From positions 17,773,959 through 17,837,958 of the forward strand of contig NC_049987.1 of the NCBI RefSeq assembly GCF_000003815.2: a DNA stretch of 64,000 nucleotides. The letters run 5' to 3'. The notes below the pieces were generated by a model, which worked only from the letters and a program-made list of their open reading frames with translations, did no database searches and was not told the origin of the DNA. Position 1 is the stretch's first letter; every line of letters begins with the position of its first letter. Position numbers and translations under genes: made by a program. The stretch is from Branchiostoma floridae. Its lineage: Eukaryota > Chordata > Leptocardii > Amphioxiformes > Branchiostomatidae. Below are positions 31,266 to 44,200 of this stretch, piece by piece.

Positions 31266-33420
31266 TTATCAATTTGGAAATTATAAAACCTTTATGCCTT
31301 TGAGTATTGGAAATCCCAAGTTAGATGAGATCCTATGAATCAGCATATTTATGCAACAGAACAAGTTGTTTACATCAAACGTACATGTATAAGCGAACAT
31401 TCGAAATGCCGTTGCGAGACTATAAATATAAAAGCAGAAATCATAATAACAAATTATAGTAAAATAAGAGATAATTGTATAATATTCTATTAGTTACCGA
31501 TCACATTAACATATTGAAAAGATAGTCGTGATATGTAAGTACAATATCCAAATTACGACATTATGAAATATGATAAAGACACAGCACTGAAGAACTTGTT
31601 AGTATTTAAGTGGAGAGACAGATATTTGGAAAAATATCGACAATATGCAGAGATAGCGAGCAAAATAATTCAATGTAATAGCTATAGAATATTAACATTC
31701 CTTCCAAGGAACAAACGTCACTTGGCATGTCAAAAACCAGAGGCGTATGCTACGTATGAATTTATCTTATTTTCCTTGCTCAATAATTAAAACACACCAG
31801 TCATCATAGAGATGACTATCTAGAGATAACGTTAAAATAAAATTAAAGATAAAATAGAGACATAACGTTAGTGATAAAATGGAGACGCACAAAAATACAT
31901 GCAAATATGATAAAACTTATCAGTTTTTGTGCATGAGCAAATATAATGAGAAAAGTATAACTCACAGCTATTGTTTTAAGACGTAGATATTTATTCTTAG
32001 GAAATAAAGGTCGTGCACTGCGTCTATGCATTATCTATGTTGGGATGTTGTTCTTTCTAGCATTGTATGCAGAGCATTTTTACGGTGGGGAGGGGGGCAT
32101 CTATGCTCCTATCACTCGCATCAGAGTTTGAGACTAGGGGTGACGTAACCATTAGCACATGCGCCTAGAGCCCACGGTGAGAGAGCTCAAATAAAAACAA
32201 GGCTTTAAACCATTGAAAAGCCTTTCTTGGTGGGCTTTAATGTGAAATCTGGGCATTTTGGGAGTGTCTGCAGTAGGAAAGACCCTATACTTGTTGAATT
32301 AGTTGTAAAAAATGACATTTCTCCATCGGGGGGGTTTCCGCACCCCCCTGAAATAGTGGTATCGTCGTCAGATAGCTGTTTTGAGCCAAACGGGCCAATC
32401 CAAGTGCTCTAATTAGGGGGGTGTATCAAAAGATTAGCCGTATAGAAATTCTTGCAAATGAAATTCATGAGACTGGACATAGTTGGCTCTCATTTGAGGG
32501 TAAGTTTGTATGGCTTGAACTTTTTATTCTTGAGATAATTGCATATTTGTTTCCTCAACTCTCCCATTGGAACGCATGTATTAATGGGAGAAATTCTAAT
32601 GGCATCGTCTCCCCACTAGGGCTTCAGAACATGTCCGCAAACAGAACTGAATAAAATCACACACACATCATGAGTAACGCATGATTTTTGTGTCAATGAA
32701 TCATTCTAACTAGAAAGTGGAAACAGGCACTTAAATGTTAATCTACCAGGATAAATGTTAAGTATATTGATTCTCGTTGTATAACAAGAGGAGCTTTTGG
32801 TATGTAAATATTACAGTGTATGTATGTATGTATGATACTAAATTCTGAAGATTAGTCTATTCTCACGGTTCTCTTTCCATGAGAATCACAGTGACTTGAA
32901 GGACATAACAAAAACAAATCCATTCTTTATCACTATGTCTTTCGGGTTTAAATTCAAGGCTCAGGTACACTATAGAGCTCAAGTCTGGTGGCCGTCTCTC
33001 CCGTGGAATAATTTTAAAGCACAATACCTATACACGGAATGGAAAGATATCCCTCCAGCTACAAGACCAACAAACGTTTGTTTCAGAGGTCACAGGGGTC
33101 AATCTGGGGCAAGGTGCATGGACCTCATCACTCTCAACGCGGAAGCATACCTGGAAGTAATGCCAAAGTCCAAACTGAATTTCATCCCCCCAAATCATCA
33201 CTTCGCACAGTTACTACCAATTATGTCAGTATTTTGCAGCAGATTACGTGAAGTGTGAAAAGCTTAGACCCCTGTGAAGACTTTTGTGATCTTTTGTTAG
33301 TTTATTGTGCACTGCCTCTTTATCGCGGAGGAATCGAACTGTGGTGTGTTTAGGTCAGATCATGCAATATACGTGTTGGTCCAAGGTCCATAACGGTAAG
33401 CTATTCACCCTTTTTACAAC
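31266..33420. other. Intergenic region between ABHD copies 3 and 4
   Basis: AT-rich. A segment around 32038-32140 (GTTGGGATGTTGTT, GGGGGGCATCTAT, GTTTGAGACT) aligns with 25720-25825 downstream of copy 2, and the 5' flank from about 32830 aligns with that of copy 3. The array therefore arose by duplication of units that included flanks. No additional gene recognised. Confidence 0.5.
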
Positions 33421-36400
33421 ATGGCGGACGATGGTGGTGGGCGCCACGAAGAATCCAGGTGAGTTTGAGTGTGGACCTATTAAAAAAATTGTGCTTTTGA
33501 AGTATCCATGGGGGTGGACTTCAAGATAGGATTTGCTGAAAAGCCCAAGAAACTAATATGTAACTCAACTCTGTTTTGGCTGGCTGGCTGGTCAGGGTTC
33601 CGTTTACGAAGTAACTGGGTGATAACAAATACGTTTGTGTAATGTTATCGATACATCTTATCACTAAGCAAATGTTAGATCCGAAAAGTTTGTTCTTTTA
33701 TCAGAATTTTTTAAAATTATTATTTCGGGGCTTGACATCAACACTACGAAAGCCCACAACGACAAAACCTAACGCTTTGCTATATATGGCCAGTGCATTC
33801 CAGAGAAGCAAGTCTATATATTCCACTTGATAATAGCCAGTTTTAGGACTTTGTTTACAACAGTAACAGAACATTCAGGACGAAGCAACAATTTTTGGGT
33901 TGAGGTCAATCTTTGTTCAAATCCCAACAACACCATAAGATAACTTTGCCATAATTACAACAAAGTTTTCAAGGTTACCACAAGGTCTGTTTTTCCAGGT
34001 CGTGGCTCGGCAGCTGGTTCAGATGGTGCCCGACATCTCCACAACTTCTTGCTGATGCTGAAACTCGAGTATTGAAATGTACGCTGTACTTTCAAGATTT
34101 TTGCCACGCCTCAGAACGAATTCCAAAAAATGGTGCTCGTTTTGTTTTGTTTTAATGCAAAAAAAATGTTTAATGTCTTCCTGGAGCGTACGCAATCAAT
34201 TTTTAAGTAAGTATACACATATAACGGACTATAACATTAACGTCCACCTATATATCAGTGATACATTTGTGTTGTGGGAACGTTCTGTAACAAAATCACT
34301 TACTGGATTTGTTTCCTTACTAGATGTCAAGTCGAGATTGGAGAGATTCTACGTTCCAATTCCTAACGGCGGACGGATTTGGACCCTCAAATTGGATCCC
34401 CAAAAGCCGAACACACTTCCCATTGTCATGGTTCACGGGTTTGGAGGCGCAGCAGGGCTCTTCTTTTTAAACTTGGATGCCCTCGCTGAGCACCGAGCTG
34501 TCTACGCGTTCGACGTACTTGGCTTTGGGCGAAGTTCTCGGCACAATTTTAGCACAAACGCAACCATCGCGGAAGAGGAATTCGTGGATTCCATCGAGGA
34601 GTGGAGGAAAGGTGTCGGACTGGAAGAGTTTATCCTACTGGGACAGAGTTTTGGCGGTTTTCTGGCGGCCTCCTACGCTATCAAACATCCCAGCAGAGTC
34701 AAGCACCTGGTACTGACCGAGCCCTGGGGGTTTCCAGAAAAAACAGAGCAAGCTGCTGAGGAACTGCAAGCTCGGGTAAGATTTGCAACAGATATATGGA
34801 ACGGATCACACAAACGTAACACTTGATCACATCAAATGTTTGATGTTGTGTTGTATTCTATTCGAACACTAGTACTGCACGTATGTCACTAGATGCTCCA
34901 GTAGACACATGTATTGATCATTGCATTATAGTTCGTAGAAATACAAAAGCAATTATGAATTTACCAAGCTTCAAGCATCCAACATGGCGGCCAACGCCTA
35001 CGGTACTGTCACCTGACTATGGACACCTTGTGAGCTGTGTCTGATCAACATATTTGTTGTTCTTGTAATTTTACAGCTGCCTTTCTGGATAAAGATCATT
35101 GGTCCATTACTTCAATATTTCAACTTCATGGCATTATTTAGAGGTGCAGGGCCATTGGGTGAGTATGCGTTTTGTTAAGCAACGTCAATCGTTTACAAGA
35201 GATGCGCAATATATGTTTGGAGGATTTTTATTTTATATACTATTTGATTTTTCATTTACTTTTAATTTAAGACAAAACAGGTAAACAGGGACAATGAGGC
35301 ATTGTAAAAATGTTAATAGCTTATTTCAACAGTATCACATACAAAGAATGAATTAGCAACGGCAATAACTATCATTTATAACTAAAGGCTAACATCCTAT
35401 CCCCCTTATTAATTGAGTAATATGACTTCTATATCTGCTTGACGGACGTATGTATTAGTCAAATAGAGCTAAGGCTTTGTGTCTTTAGATTGTATAAGGT
35501 ATTTACTCTTAACTGTTCTGTCACACACAGGTCCACAGCTTGTGCGTTGGATAAGGCAAGATATCAGAACCGTGTTTGCCGATGGGTTTCAGGACAGCAC
35601 TGTGGTTGACTACAGTTATCACCGCTTAGCACAACCCCCAAGGTAAATAGCACTATGATACCTTTGCCAAGAGGGCCGTCAATGGTACCATTGTTTTGCA
35701 TGTTAGTTTATTTGGGTTTAGTATAGCTATGGATGAATTGGTTACGTCTTATAACTGGTTTACAATAGATATCATAATCTCTTCAGAACGTAAGCTCACG
35801 AGAGTTACAGTCACGTGATCTTATTAACACGTGATCTTGCGGATACGTGACGTCAGCAATTGGTCAAACGTACCAGGAATTTTACAACGTCCAGCGATTG
35901 TCATGCGTTTCATATTTTTTTTGTCTGGAATCAGATCCTAATTGTTTACGTCCTGACACATATTTCAGCGCGGAGATAGCGTTTGGATACATAAGACAAA
36001 GTGAAGGTTTGGAATGGGCCAAGAACCCCATGCTTCCTCGCATGACCAGCTTGGACCCGAATGTACCAATCACATTCATCTATGGTGTAGACTCATGGAT
36101 GGACAGCAGGACAGGAGAAAAGACAGCAATTCTACGGAAAGATTCATATGTCGACATCATTGTAAGAACTTCTTTTTACACTTAACGTAACTATATAAAA
36201 CTTGAAGAGTTATCTTAATCTTAGAATAAAACCCTGTTGAAATATTATCATGGGCTTTGTTTAGCTAATTCGCATATTAAGTTGGCAGGTAGTTTTACAA
36301 TATACAATATAGTGACAATCAATGGAGTTTTATATGGTAAGCACAACGACTGCTTTCATTATAGATGTCTAGATGCCCCATTCAGTGACTCGCTGGCTCT

Positions 36401-36994
36401 GAAAATCATCAGCAAACAACTAACAATGCACCTTTGTGCACAATAAGGCATTAAAACATTGTGCCATCCTTCTACGATAATGAATGAATACCTTTATTGT
36501 ACATATATACCCGCTGGTTTAAGTACAGGTCGCAACAAAGGAATAGTTGACAGATACATAAGATACATACAATGTCAATCAACACAAGAATCATATTCGA
36601 CTAAATGAATTCGAATTCTTCTCGCTTCTTGATACTAAAAACGTAGGAACGAACAGGCATGTTTTGTAATCAAAGGTTTGTCTAATTCATTAGGAATTTG
36701 AATTTGTCAGTGTTTCTTAGGTGTACAAAGTAGGGAAACATAGGTTCTATCAAACTATAAAGTTCAGCTCTCTTTGTTGTATTGTCTACATTCTACTACA
36801 AAATTCTGTTAATCTTCTATTCTATGTAGCTTACATTATCGACATATTCGTTGTTGCAGAGGATAATACCTCAATTCTGTTTCATTTGTTTACAGTACAT
36901 TCAGAACGCAGGGCATCAGATGTTCGCACAACAGCACGCTCAATTCAACATGGAGTTAGTGAGGGTATGCAACAATGCTGACAGGGCTCAGTAA
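33421..36994 (+). CDS. ABHD4/ABHD5-like alpha/beta hydrolase, copy 4 (complete)
   Basis: Seven exons: 33421-33458, 33999-34078, 34324-34775, 35077-35158, 35531-35642, 35969-36161 and 36896-36994, giving 351 residues. Oxyanion loop HGFGGAAG is the most family-like of the array. The nucleophile elbow is GQSFGG (Ser148), with His replaced by Gln before the serine; the G-x-S-x-G pattern itself is kept. Acid loop ITFIYGVDSWMD; final NAGHQMFAQQ with the catalytic His and an H-x4-Q in place of H-x4-D. The exon 1 donor is canonical (CAG|GTGAGT). All seven exon lengths match copy 2 or copy 3. Last gene of the array before the oppositely oriented receptor cluster. Confidence 0.9.
35780..35872. repeat. 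Dispersed repeat with CACGTG palindromes, copy 1 (intron 5 of ABHD copy 4)
   Basis: CTTCAGAACGTAA..., CACGTGATCTTATTAACACG, TGATCTTGCGGA and CAATTGGTCAAAC match, in inverted orientation, the segment at 43604-43692 in an iGluR-A intron. Confidence 0.8.
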
Positions 36995-38046
36995 TTGTCA
37001 GTATTTCCATTGCAACATGAAATGTTTAACAGCCGAGTCAATGAAAATGAAAGAGCAAATTGTATGTAACAGAGCAAATCTTAATATCTGTAATTACTGT
37101 AGAACAAGAGATGGTGTTTTGTTGTATATTGATATAGCACAAACGTGCTGGTGATGTATTCGTGGTTATATAATTTCTACGAGGCTACAATATAGCATCA
37201 CGACATAAGATGAAAAATAGGCAACATAAAAATTTTTGATATGGTTGGGACATACATGCTTGCAAATATTCACAATTTGCAAGATGTAAGATGTAAACAA
37301 TCATTCTCCCGGACCAAATGTCATTTGAATTTTCAAAATGTTTATCTATATATTGTGTTTCATCTTTGCACATATCTAGAGCTATGGTACTATATGTATA
37401 TCTATGGTAAATTTGGAGTTCTGTTCTCTCTTGCAAAACCTTAGATACGTGTTGTCTGATTAACCAATCATTGCTTTGGTAGTTTACGTCGATTTATAGG
37501 TATAAGTATACAACACAGATACGCCCATATTATATTCAACCGCACAATCACATCTCATATAATTTATATCGAAATATGGACGTCGGAAATAAGAATATAA
37601 ATAAAAATAGGACTAAGAATGAGTACATAGTTCATTTGCGACTAGTATGAATAGAAGACGTAGCTATGTATTTATATACTTTTTATTCATGCATTATATT
37701 TTGCAAGTCAGTAACAGGTATAGAACTTCAAAATACTTTCGTTAAACTATCAATACGTATTGTTCACATCGTAATACTCTGTATAATAATCGGCTATATA
37801 ATGGTTTACCAGGTACTGCTGCTGCTGCCGCTGATGAATTGTTTACTCTTTTATTTATGCATGGAATTTCTAACACCTATATAACGAACTTCAAAGATCC
37901 TAACTTCTTCCTGGAATATCAATGTAACTTTGTTATGATATAACGTTTGACCAACCACAAATCATCATCTATACGACATCTGTATGTTATATACACGGTG
38001 ATTGGCAGAGTATCCGGTCTTATGGTTTCAGAAGCACAGGAAGAAC
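36995..38046. other. Tail-to-tail intergenic region between ABHD copy 4 (+) and iGluR-A (-)
   Basis: AT-rich, no coding region recognised. Contains a short (CTG)n-like run near 37815-37832. Confidence 0.5.
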
Positions 38047-38268
38047 GTAACGCTAGTTCACCTTTATCCGCAGGGTGGACTATATCCGTTGTTCTTCCAA
38101 ACAAGGTATTTAGGCACATCAAGCCGACGGGTGGTAGTTTAAACTGCAATATACTGAAAATATTGCGATTTGAAACTACTGTCCGTCGACGTGATATCCC
38201 CAAATATACTGTTTTTCTTAAAACAACGGATATAGGTTACCCAACGGATAAAGGTGAACTAGCGTAAC
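38047..38268. mobile_element. MITE immediately after the iGluR-A stop codon
   Basis: Terminal inverted repeats of about 47 bp: GTAACGCTAGTTCACCTTTA at the left and TAAAGGTGAACTAGCGTAAC at the right, continuing through TATATCCGTTGTT. On the minus strand it begins three bases after the stop codon of iGluR-A. Diverged relatives lie at about 46660-46865 and 54915-55082. Confidence 0.85.
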
Positions 38269-38271
38269 ATT

Positions 38272-41200
38272 TTAAATGTCAGTTTCCATTCTGAGCTCAG
38301 TTCCATTCTCCTCACTGTTTTTAGAATCCTCACCGCACACCTGAAAAACACCAATATCAATACATGTATATCTCTATATAGACATAAATTATGCTTGTCC
38401 CTTATCACAGAAAAATCTCTACTGTGTGATCTGCTGCGGCAAACATATTATAAGTCAGCTTTGCAGCAACTTAGGAAGATTACTTGAATGTGTTAATTGT
38501 GAAAGACAAACGAAAATCTGTCCGAGGACAATTGATACCTTTCTTCAAACACAGCTTTTCTTTACTCAAATAGTTGACGAGAAATTGAAAATAATGCGTC
38601 CTTAATCTTATAGGTCGGAAAAATCACTAATAGAATTTTTTATTTTTAGATTACAACTAGCCTAATTTATATGCATACAGCCATCAGCCGACATCTAGTG
38701 ACCTCTTACATTAATCACTGGTAACATTTCACACTGCAAATAGGTGGCGCTGCTAACAATGCGGCCCCAAACAAACCAGCCTAACATCTCTCACTTCAGA
38801 ATGTACACTTGCATATAGCTTCATTATTATTATCAACGTGTTTTTAACCGTTTTAACAATAGATTCTGCATGTGAAACCGTACCTTTTTTTTATTTTATT
38901 TTTTTTAATTACATTTTATTCTTCATTCACAATGATACAATCAATGGTACAATCAAGTGTGCAAGTAACCATGGTAACAAACAATAACAAAAATAGATTA
39001 CGTCAAATATATAACGAGCTATTATAGTTCACAACATGTCCCCTGACTTCAGTACTACATTAGTTCTGTCTGAAGAAAGAAGTGGCTAACAGAGTCCTGC
39101 AGAAGATAGGCATCAAGTTCATGGTAACCATGATGTAACTTAGTATCTCTTTACAATGAACGTTGGCACTAAAACTAAAACACTTAGCTCCACTCCCATC
39201 ATAAAATGCAACAAGTAAGTGCTCACGAACCTTTTTGATACACTTGCGGCATTGGTGTCCGAAACACTCGAACAGACCGACGATAGCGCCGGCGGTGATG
39301 CCGAGGAGCAGTACGATGAAGACACCCTTGAAGTTGTTGATGCGGAGAACGCCATCACTTTTTGTATGCTCCATACACTTTCCTGTTTTCTCCAACCACC
39401 TGATAGAAAGGAAGGGGGAAACAGAATAGACTGGAGGGCGGGGTATTTGTGCAATTTAGTTCAAATAATTTTTGTATTGTCGGCATTTTGTTGGCAATAA
39501 AAAACAATATCTGTAATACGATGGCCTATACACGAACAAGATTTTGGAATTATAAAGATTCCGGGAGCATTTATGGTTGGTATTCATACATTTTAACATT
39601 TATTGCTTGACATAATAGTGCACATTAGCTTACTACAAAGTACATCAATAACATTTCATTGACTTCTGAATTTTAGGAGAGGCTGTTAGCTGATAATTAA
39701 ATAACATTATCAGAAGAATTTTACAAGACTATCGCAAACTCCGTGAACCTATCATAAATGAGCTTACTTGCTCCTTAGGTTATCCATAATTCCCTCGTCC
39801 TGTAGTTCCATAAGGGCCCTGTTGATTGGTTCGATGAATGGGGAACCAGCAGGAAATGGCAAGGCGATCTGTTGGAAAAGATATGCACTTTCAAGCCTAT
39901 GGTATCATCTTCCAAACAGCAATAATGATCACCCGAACTGATCGTGAGATACAGCTGCAAGCAACCAACACCCATTCCAGTTACAGTGGCCATTTTGGAT
40001 TTCCCGATGTCATCTGGGGTCATTACACCAAAACGAGGCAAGACTGTCACCATCCAAACCTCCCGTCATAGTTTTTCCAAACCTCCCGTCATAGTTTTTT
40101 TTTTTTCAAAGCAAGGGACGTTCACTTTAACTTAAACAAAGTCAATACATACCATTGACTTGAAAAACGGAGCAGAACCCAGGGTAAGATTGCACCACTT
40201 GTTTTGCAGGACGTATCCATAGTTGGGTTCACCAATGAAGGCGAAGTTGCCTTCGGAAGCACGCCGTAGCCCTTCGTCCTTGCTTTTCAGTATGGAAGTG
40301 TCGCTGTGCTCCTGCATGTATTTCCCCATGGCCCGGAAGGGTGGCAGAGAAGTGTTTTGCAGAAACTTCAGCAACGTGTAGCCTTCGTATGTCCCTGTTG
40401 ATGACATAAAAGTTGCATAGTGAATAGCTGTCTTTTGTTCTCTCCAACTTAAGTGAACTGTATACAAAATTCCTATTTGGGCTTCTCTCATATTCTATTC
40501 TATTCCATGCCTGCCTGTACATGTATCAAGCAACTACCATGCTGTACTAGCCAGCATTCCGTCTTTCAAGCTTCTAAAGCGCTTGTCAGCCGTCAGCCAA
40601 TCACGCACTTCCCCCTCCTGTAAAAAAGTTGTTGGATTGGAGAGTTATCAACCAATCACTTTGCTTCTACAGCGTAGGCGGTGACGTGATTGGCTGATGG
40701 CTGCATGCCCAGCGCATCAAAAAAGCATGTATCGTATGTCAGTTCGCCAGGGCCGCTGATTGATGCAGATATAATATTATCTGTATTAAGTCGTTATTGG
40801 TCGCGCCTATACGTGCAATAGACACATATATTAGTACGTAACTGTTTGAGATTAATGAATATTTACCGTAGGGCATTAGGCGGTCAGCGACAAGTTGTTC
40901 GGGGGTTTGGACGGCGTAGACCCTGTTAGCCCTCCCAAGGAAGGCCGCCAGGTTGGCCGTGTACGAGGCTACGGTTACCAGCACGAAGAACCACCAGGTT
41001 CCTGCTACAACCTGAAATAGAAAGAAAAATACATTATATAATCTACGAATGAATGACTTTAGCAATAATTTCATTCAGTTATACTCAATACCTGAATACG
41101 CAGAAAGAGGCAATATTTTAGAGGTCTGGTATTCTCACAAGCATCTGCTTAGTATGAAATAATCAACCTACACAGAACTACACATTCAATGTCCTTTGAC

Positions 41201-44200
41201 GACAGATTGATATTGTTCTGTATAGCCTTACGCTATACATAATATTGGGAGTTTACACTAACGTGAGTATGGTATATATATTGTGCGCCATGTTGTATGG
41301 TTGAACATGGTAGTAGCTATGAGATGAACCTACATGGTAGTAGCTATATATGTGATGAACATGAATATGTATAAACGATCACAGTCACGAGAATATACAT
41401 TATACGTACACATCCCAATTTGTAGGCCTGACACTTCAAGTTTAACCAACCAATATGGCGGCTGTGACTTCAAAGGCAAACGCTCTGCAAAACGTGTAGC
41501 ATTATCAAGATTACAGAACAATCTAGTTCATTATTATAATATGAATTAACTCACCCGTCCTGCAGTTGACTTCGGCAGGTTTTCCCCACCCTGTCCCACT
41601 AGACATCCGTAAGTGAACCACGCACTTTGCACTAGGTTGAAGTGGTTGCCTTCCTCTTTGTCCACAACGCCTCGCTGTGCCAACTGGTGCCATTCAAATG
41701 GATTAAGCCTGAAAAATTTAGCACAACATTTCGTGAAAATATAGTTTCATCAGGTTGGTGTGTCATAGATAAAGATACGTCTGTCACATTCCTCAGGGCA
41801 ATTTTGACTGGTTCACATTAAACTGAAGCATAGTTATCGCTTCTTATCTGCATCACAGTAAGAAGTGTCGCTGACTGTACAAACGCAAATACTTTGCGTC
41901 TGTGACCGCATCTGAAAGCAGCGACACCTATTGCTGCAGTACAATGTGAACCATTCAGAATTGCTCCGAGGAATGTGACAGACGGTCACCGAGACGTCGG
42001 TGGAAATAGAGTAGTGCTTTTATATAAAAAGAGTCTATTTATTCATAGCACATACTTATTAAAAAACTAGTCCAGTGGGAAACTAGGTGTCGTCGAGACG
42101 AGGTAAAATGTTCTTCAGTTTCTATGGCAAAATATGTAAAAGAAATCACTCATTCTGTATTTACCAGTTGATGACAAAAAGCGAGACGGTGACTGCTAAA
42201 AGACCTGCCCCAATGGCAGCCCAGACCCAGATGTCGAACGGAGCCAGAAACTCAAATAGACCGGCGAGGTCCATGATGTTGAGCGAGCTGTCTGGTCGCT
42301 GGATGATGATGTAGTAGCCTTGGTGAGCGATGGGAAAGGAATATTCCAGAACTTCAGTTCGTCTGGAACGAGTGGTGGCACCATACAGCACTGTGTCTGC
42401 CTGTTGTGTGGATAATACATACATAAGCTCGCATTTGCATATTTGTTAAACTGCTTCATGATTGCAGAATATAACTACAAGTTTCCCTATGTCAGCTTTT
42501 CTATCTATAGTGAAATACAAGTGTCTGATACAGTCGACTAAGCATGACTAGATTTACAAATATCACTTCCAGTTACGTGCATATCAAACTTACATTCATA
42601 TCAAACATTAGACGTAATGCATTTTTTTAGTTATCACAGTCTAGCCCAGAAAATAAAATAAATTTTTTTAAAGATGGGTCTTGGAAACTGACATTATTCC
42701 TAGGTGCTAGCTATAGGTAATACAGCGATTTGGATTTGCTTGTCATTGTTGCAAAACAGTCGTTGTAGCCTTTGTCGACTCTTTCGGAATTAGCTGCAAG
42801 CGGCCCATGTGATTCTTTGACGCCTATACGAGCTATCTGCCATCCAAACAATACTATGTCCAGCACAGACTATTCAACAGACTTTTGCTGCATTACCAGA
42901 AACTGACATGGAGGTATTTAATCAACCTTCAATTTCCCAAAACCTATTAACACTCATACTCCAAATGTAATATCAATTCATTCATACTCTCGTACGTTCT
43001 ACTGACCAAAGATATCTGGACATACAAACAAAGTGTACCCATGGATATACTAGCACACCCCAAACTTACTCCATTCACCACGGAACCAACAAGGAACTCC
43101 ATACCTCGCCGCGGACGAGCGCCCCTGTTAGCCCTTTCCATTCACCCTTGACCTTCTCACCCATGGAATCCTTGGTTAAGTTCATCACCCAAGTGAAGCC
43201 AAGACGTTTCTTGGTACGAAAAACAAGAATAAAATACGATCATTAAGCTTCATCCTAAATTACATATTTTCTTAAGTTGACAAGTATGACATCATGCATT
43301 CTGCCGAAACATTAGATTTCTCTTCCTTTCAGATCTTCAAGTGGCAATGTAACTTCTAAATGACTAAGAATACTTGCGTCATGTTGGTAAGTTACTGTGA
43401 AAGAAGCGCTGTGCAGTACAGAACAAAGTGTATTATTTAAAACTGGCGTTTAGTTCACCATCTGTCTACATTCTCATGGCAATACGAACTGTTTGTAACT
43501 CTCACATGAACCACTTTGATTTGTTATGTATATTAGCTACTTTACGTTTAGGGCCGCATCTGTTACAAGCGACATCTCGCTGAACTGTATAAACTTCCGG
43601 GCATGTTTGACCAATTGTTCACGTCACGTGTCCGCAAGATCACGTGTTAATAAGATCACGTGTTTTTAACTATCACAGGTTTACGTTCTGAAGTAAACGA
43701 TAACCAGTATTATTTCTGAAGTAGACGACAGTAGTAGTTAAAATTTGATCCATGTATACTTTTGTGTTGGAAAAAAAGTTTAGAGTTGTACTAAGAGCCA
43801 ATCAGCATTGCCCTGAGCAAGGTAATGACAGAACATAAAACGTCGTTTGTGAATAAGACACTTGGTTGTGTACTTTGTTAGTCAAGGACTAAGTTTCTAG
43901 TCTGAAAAAATACCTTTAGGTGGTCCATCAAATCAGGTAGAAAACCTTTTAATTTCTTCCTCGAACAGACTTCTCCACTTTTGCAGCCCTTTACAATTAG
44001 CCATGGGTTTTTCTGCAAAAAGACGAAAATGTTGAAAATGTATTATTATTATTACAATGATAACAGATACTCTCATTGAAACTTTAATAATGCTAAAAAT
44101 ATTTATCGTTGGTCTATGTCTTTAAGCTAAATTAGCAGAGGATTACATGTGGTCAAATTGGTAAAAAGAGAAACTAAACTAATGTTGCGTGGCTACAGAC

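Noticed and set aside
31563-31790. 75-codon plus-strand frame between ABHD copies 3 and 4
   Set aside because: AT-rich, no homology recognised, no splice signals supporting it; likely chance.
37947-38267. 106-codon plus-strand frame
   Set aside because: Largely inside the MITE at 38047-38268 and its flank; no domain.
39060-39230. Read-through extension of the iGluR-A M4 exon
   Set aside because: It has a proper donor (AAG|GTTCGT) and an in-phase tail exon at 38272-38340. The read-through sequence does not resemble a receptor tail.
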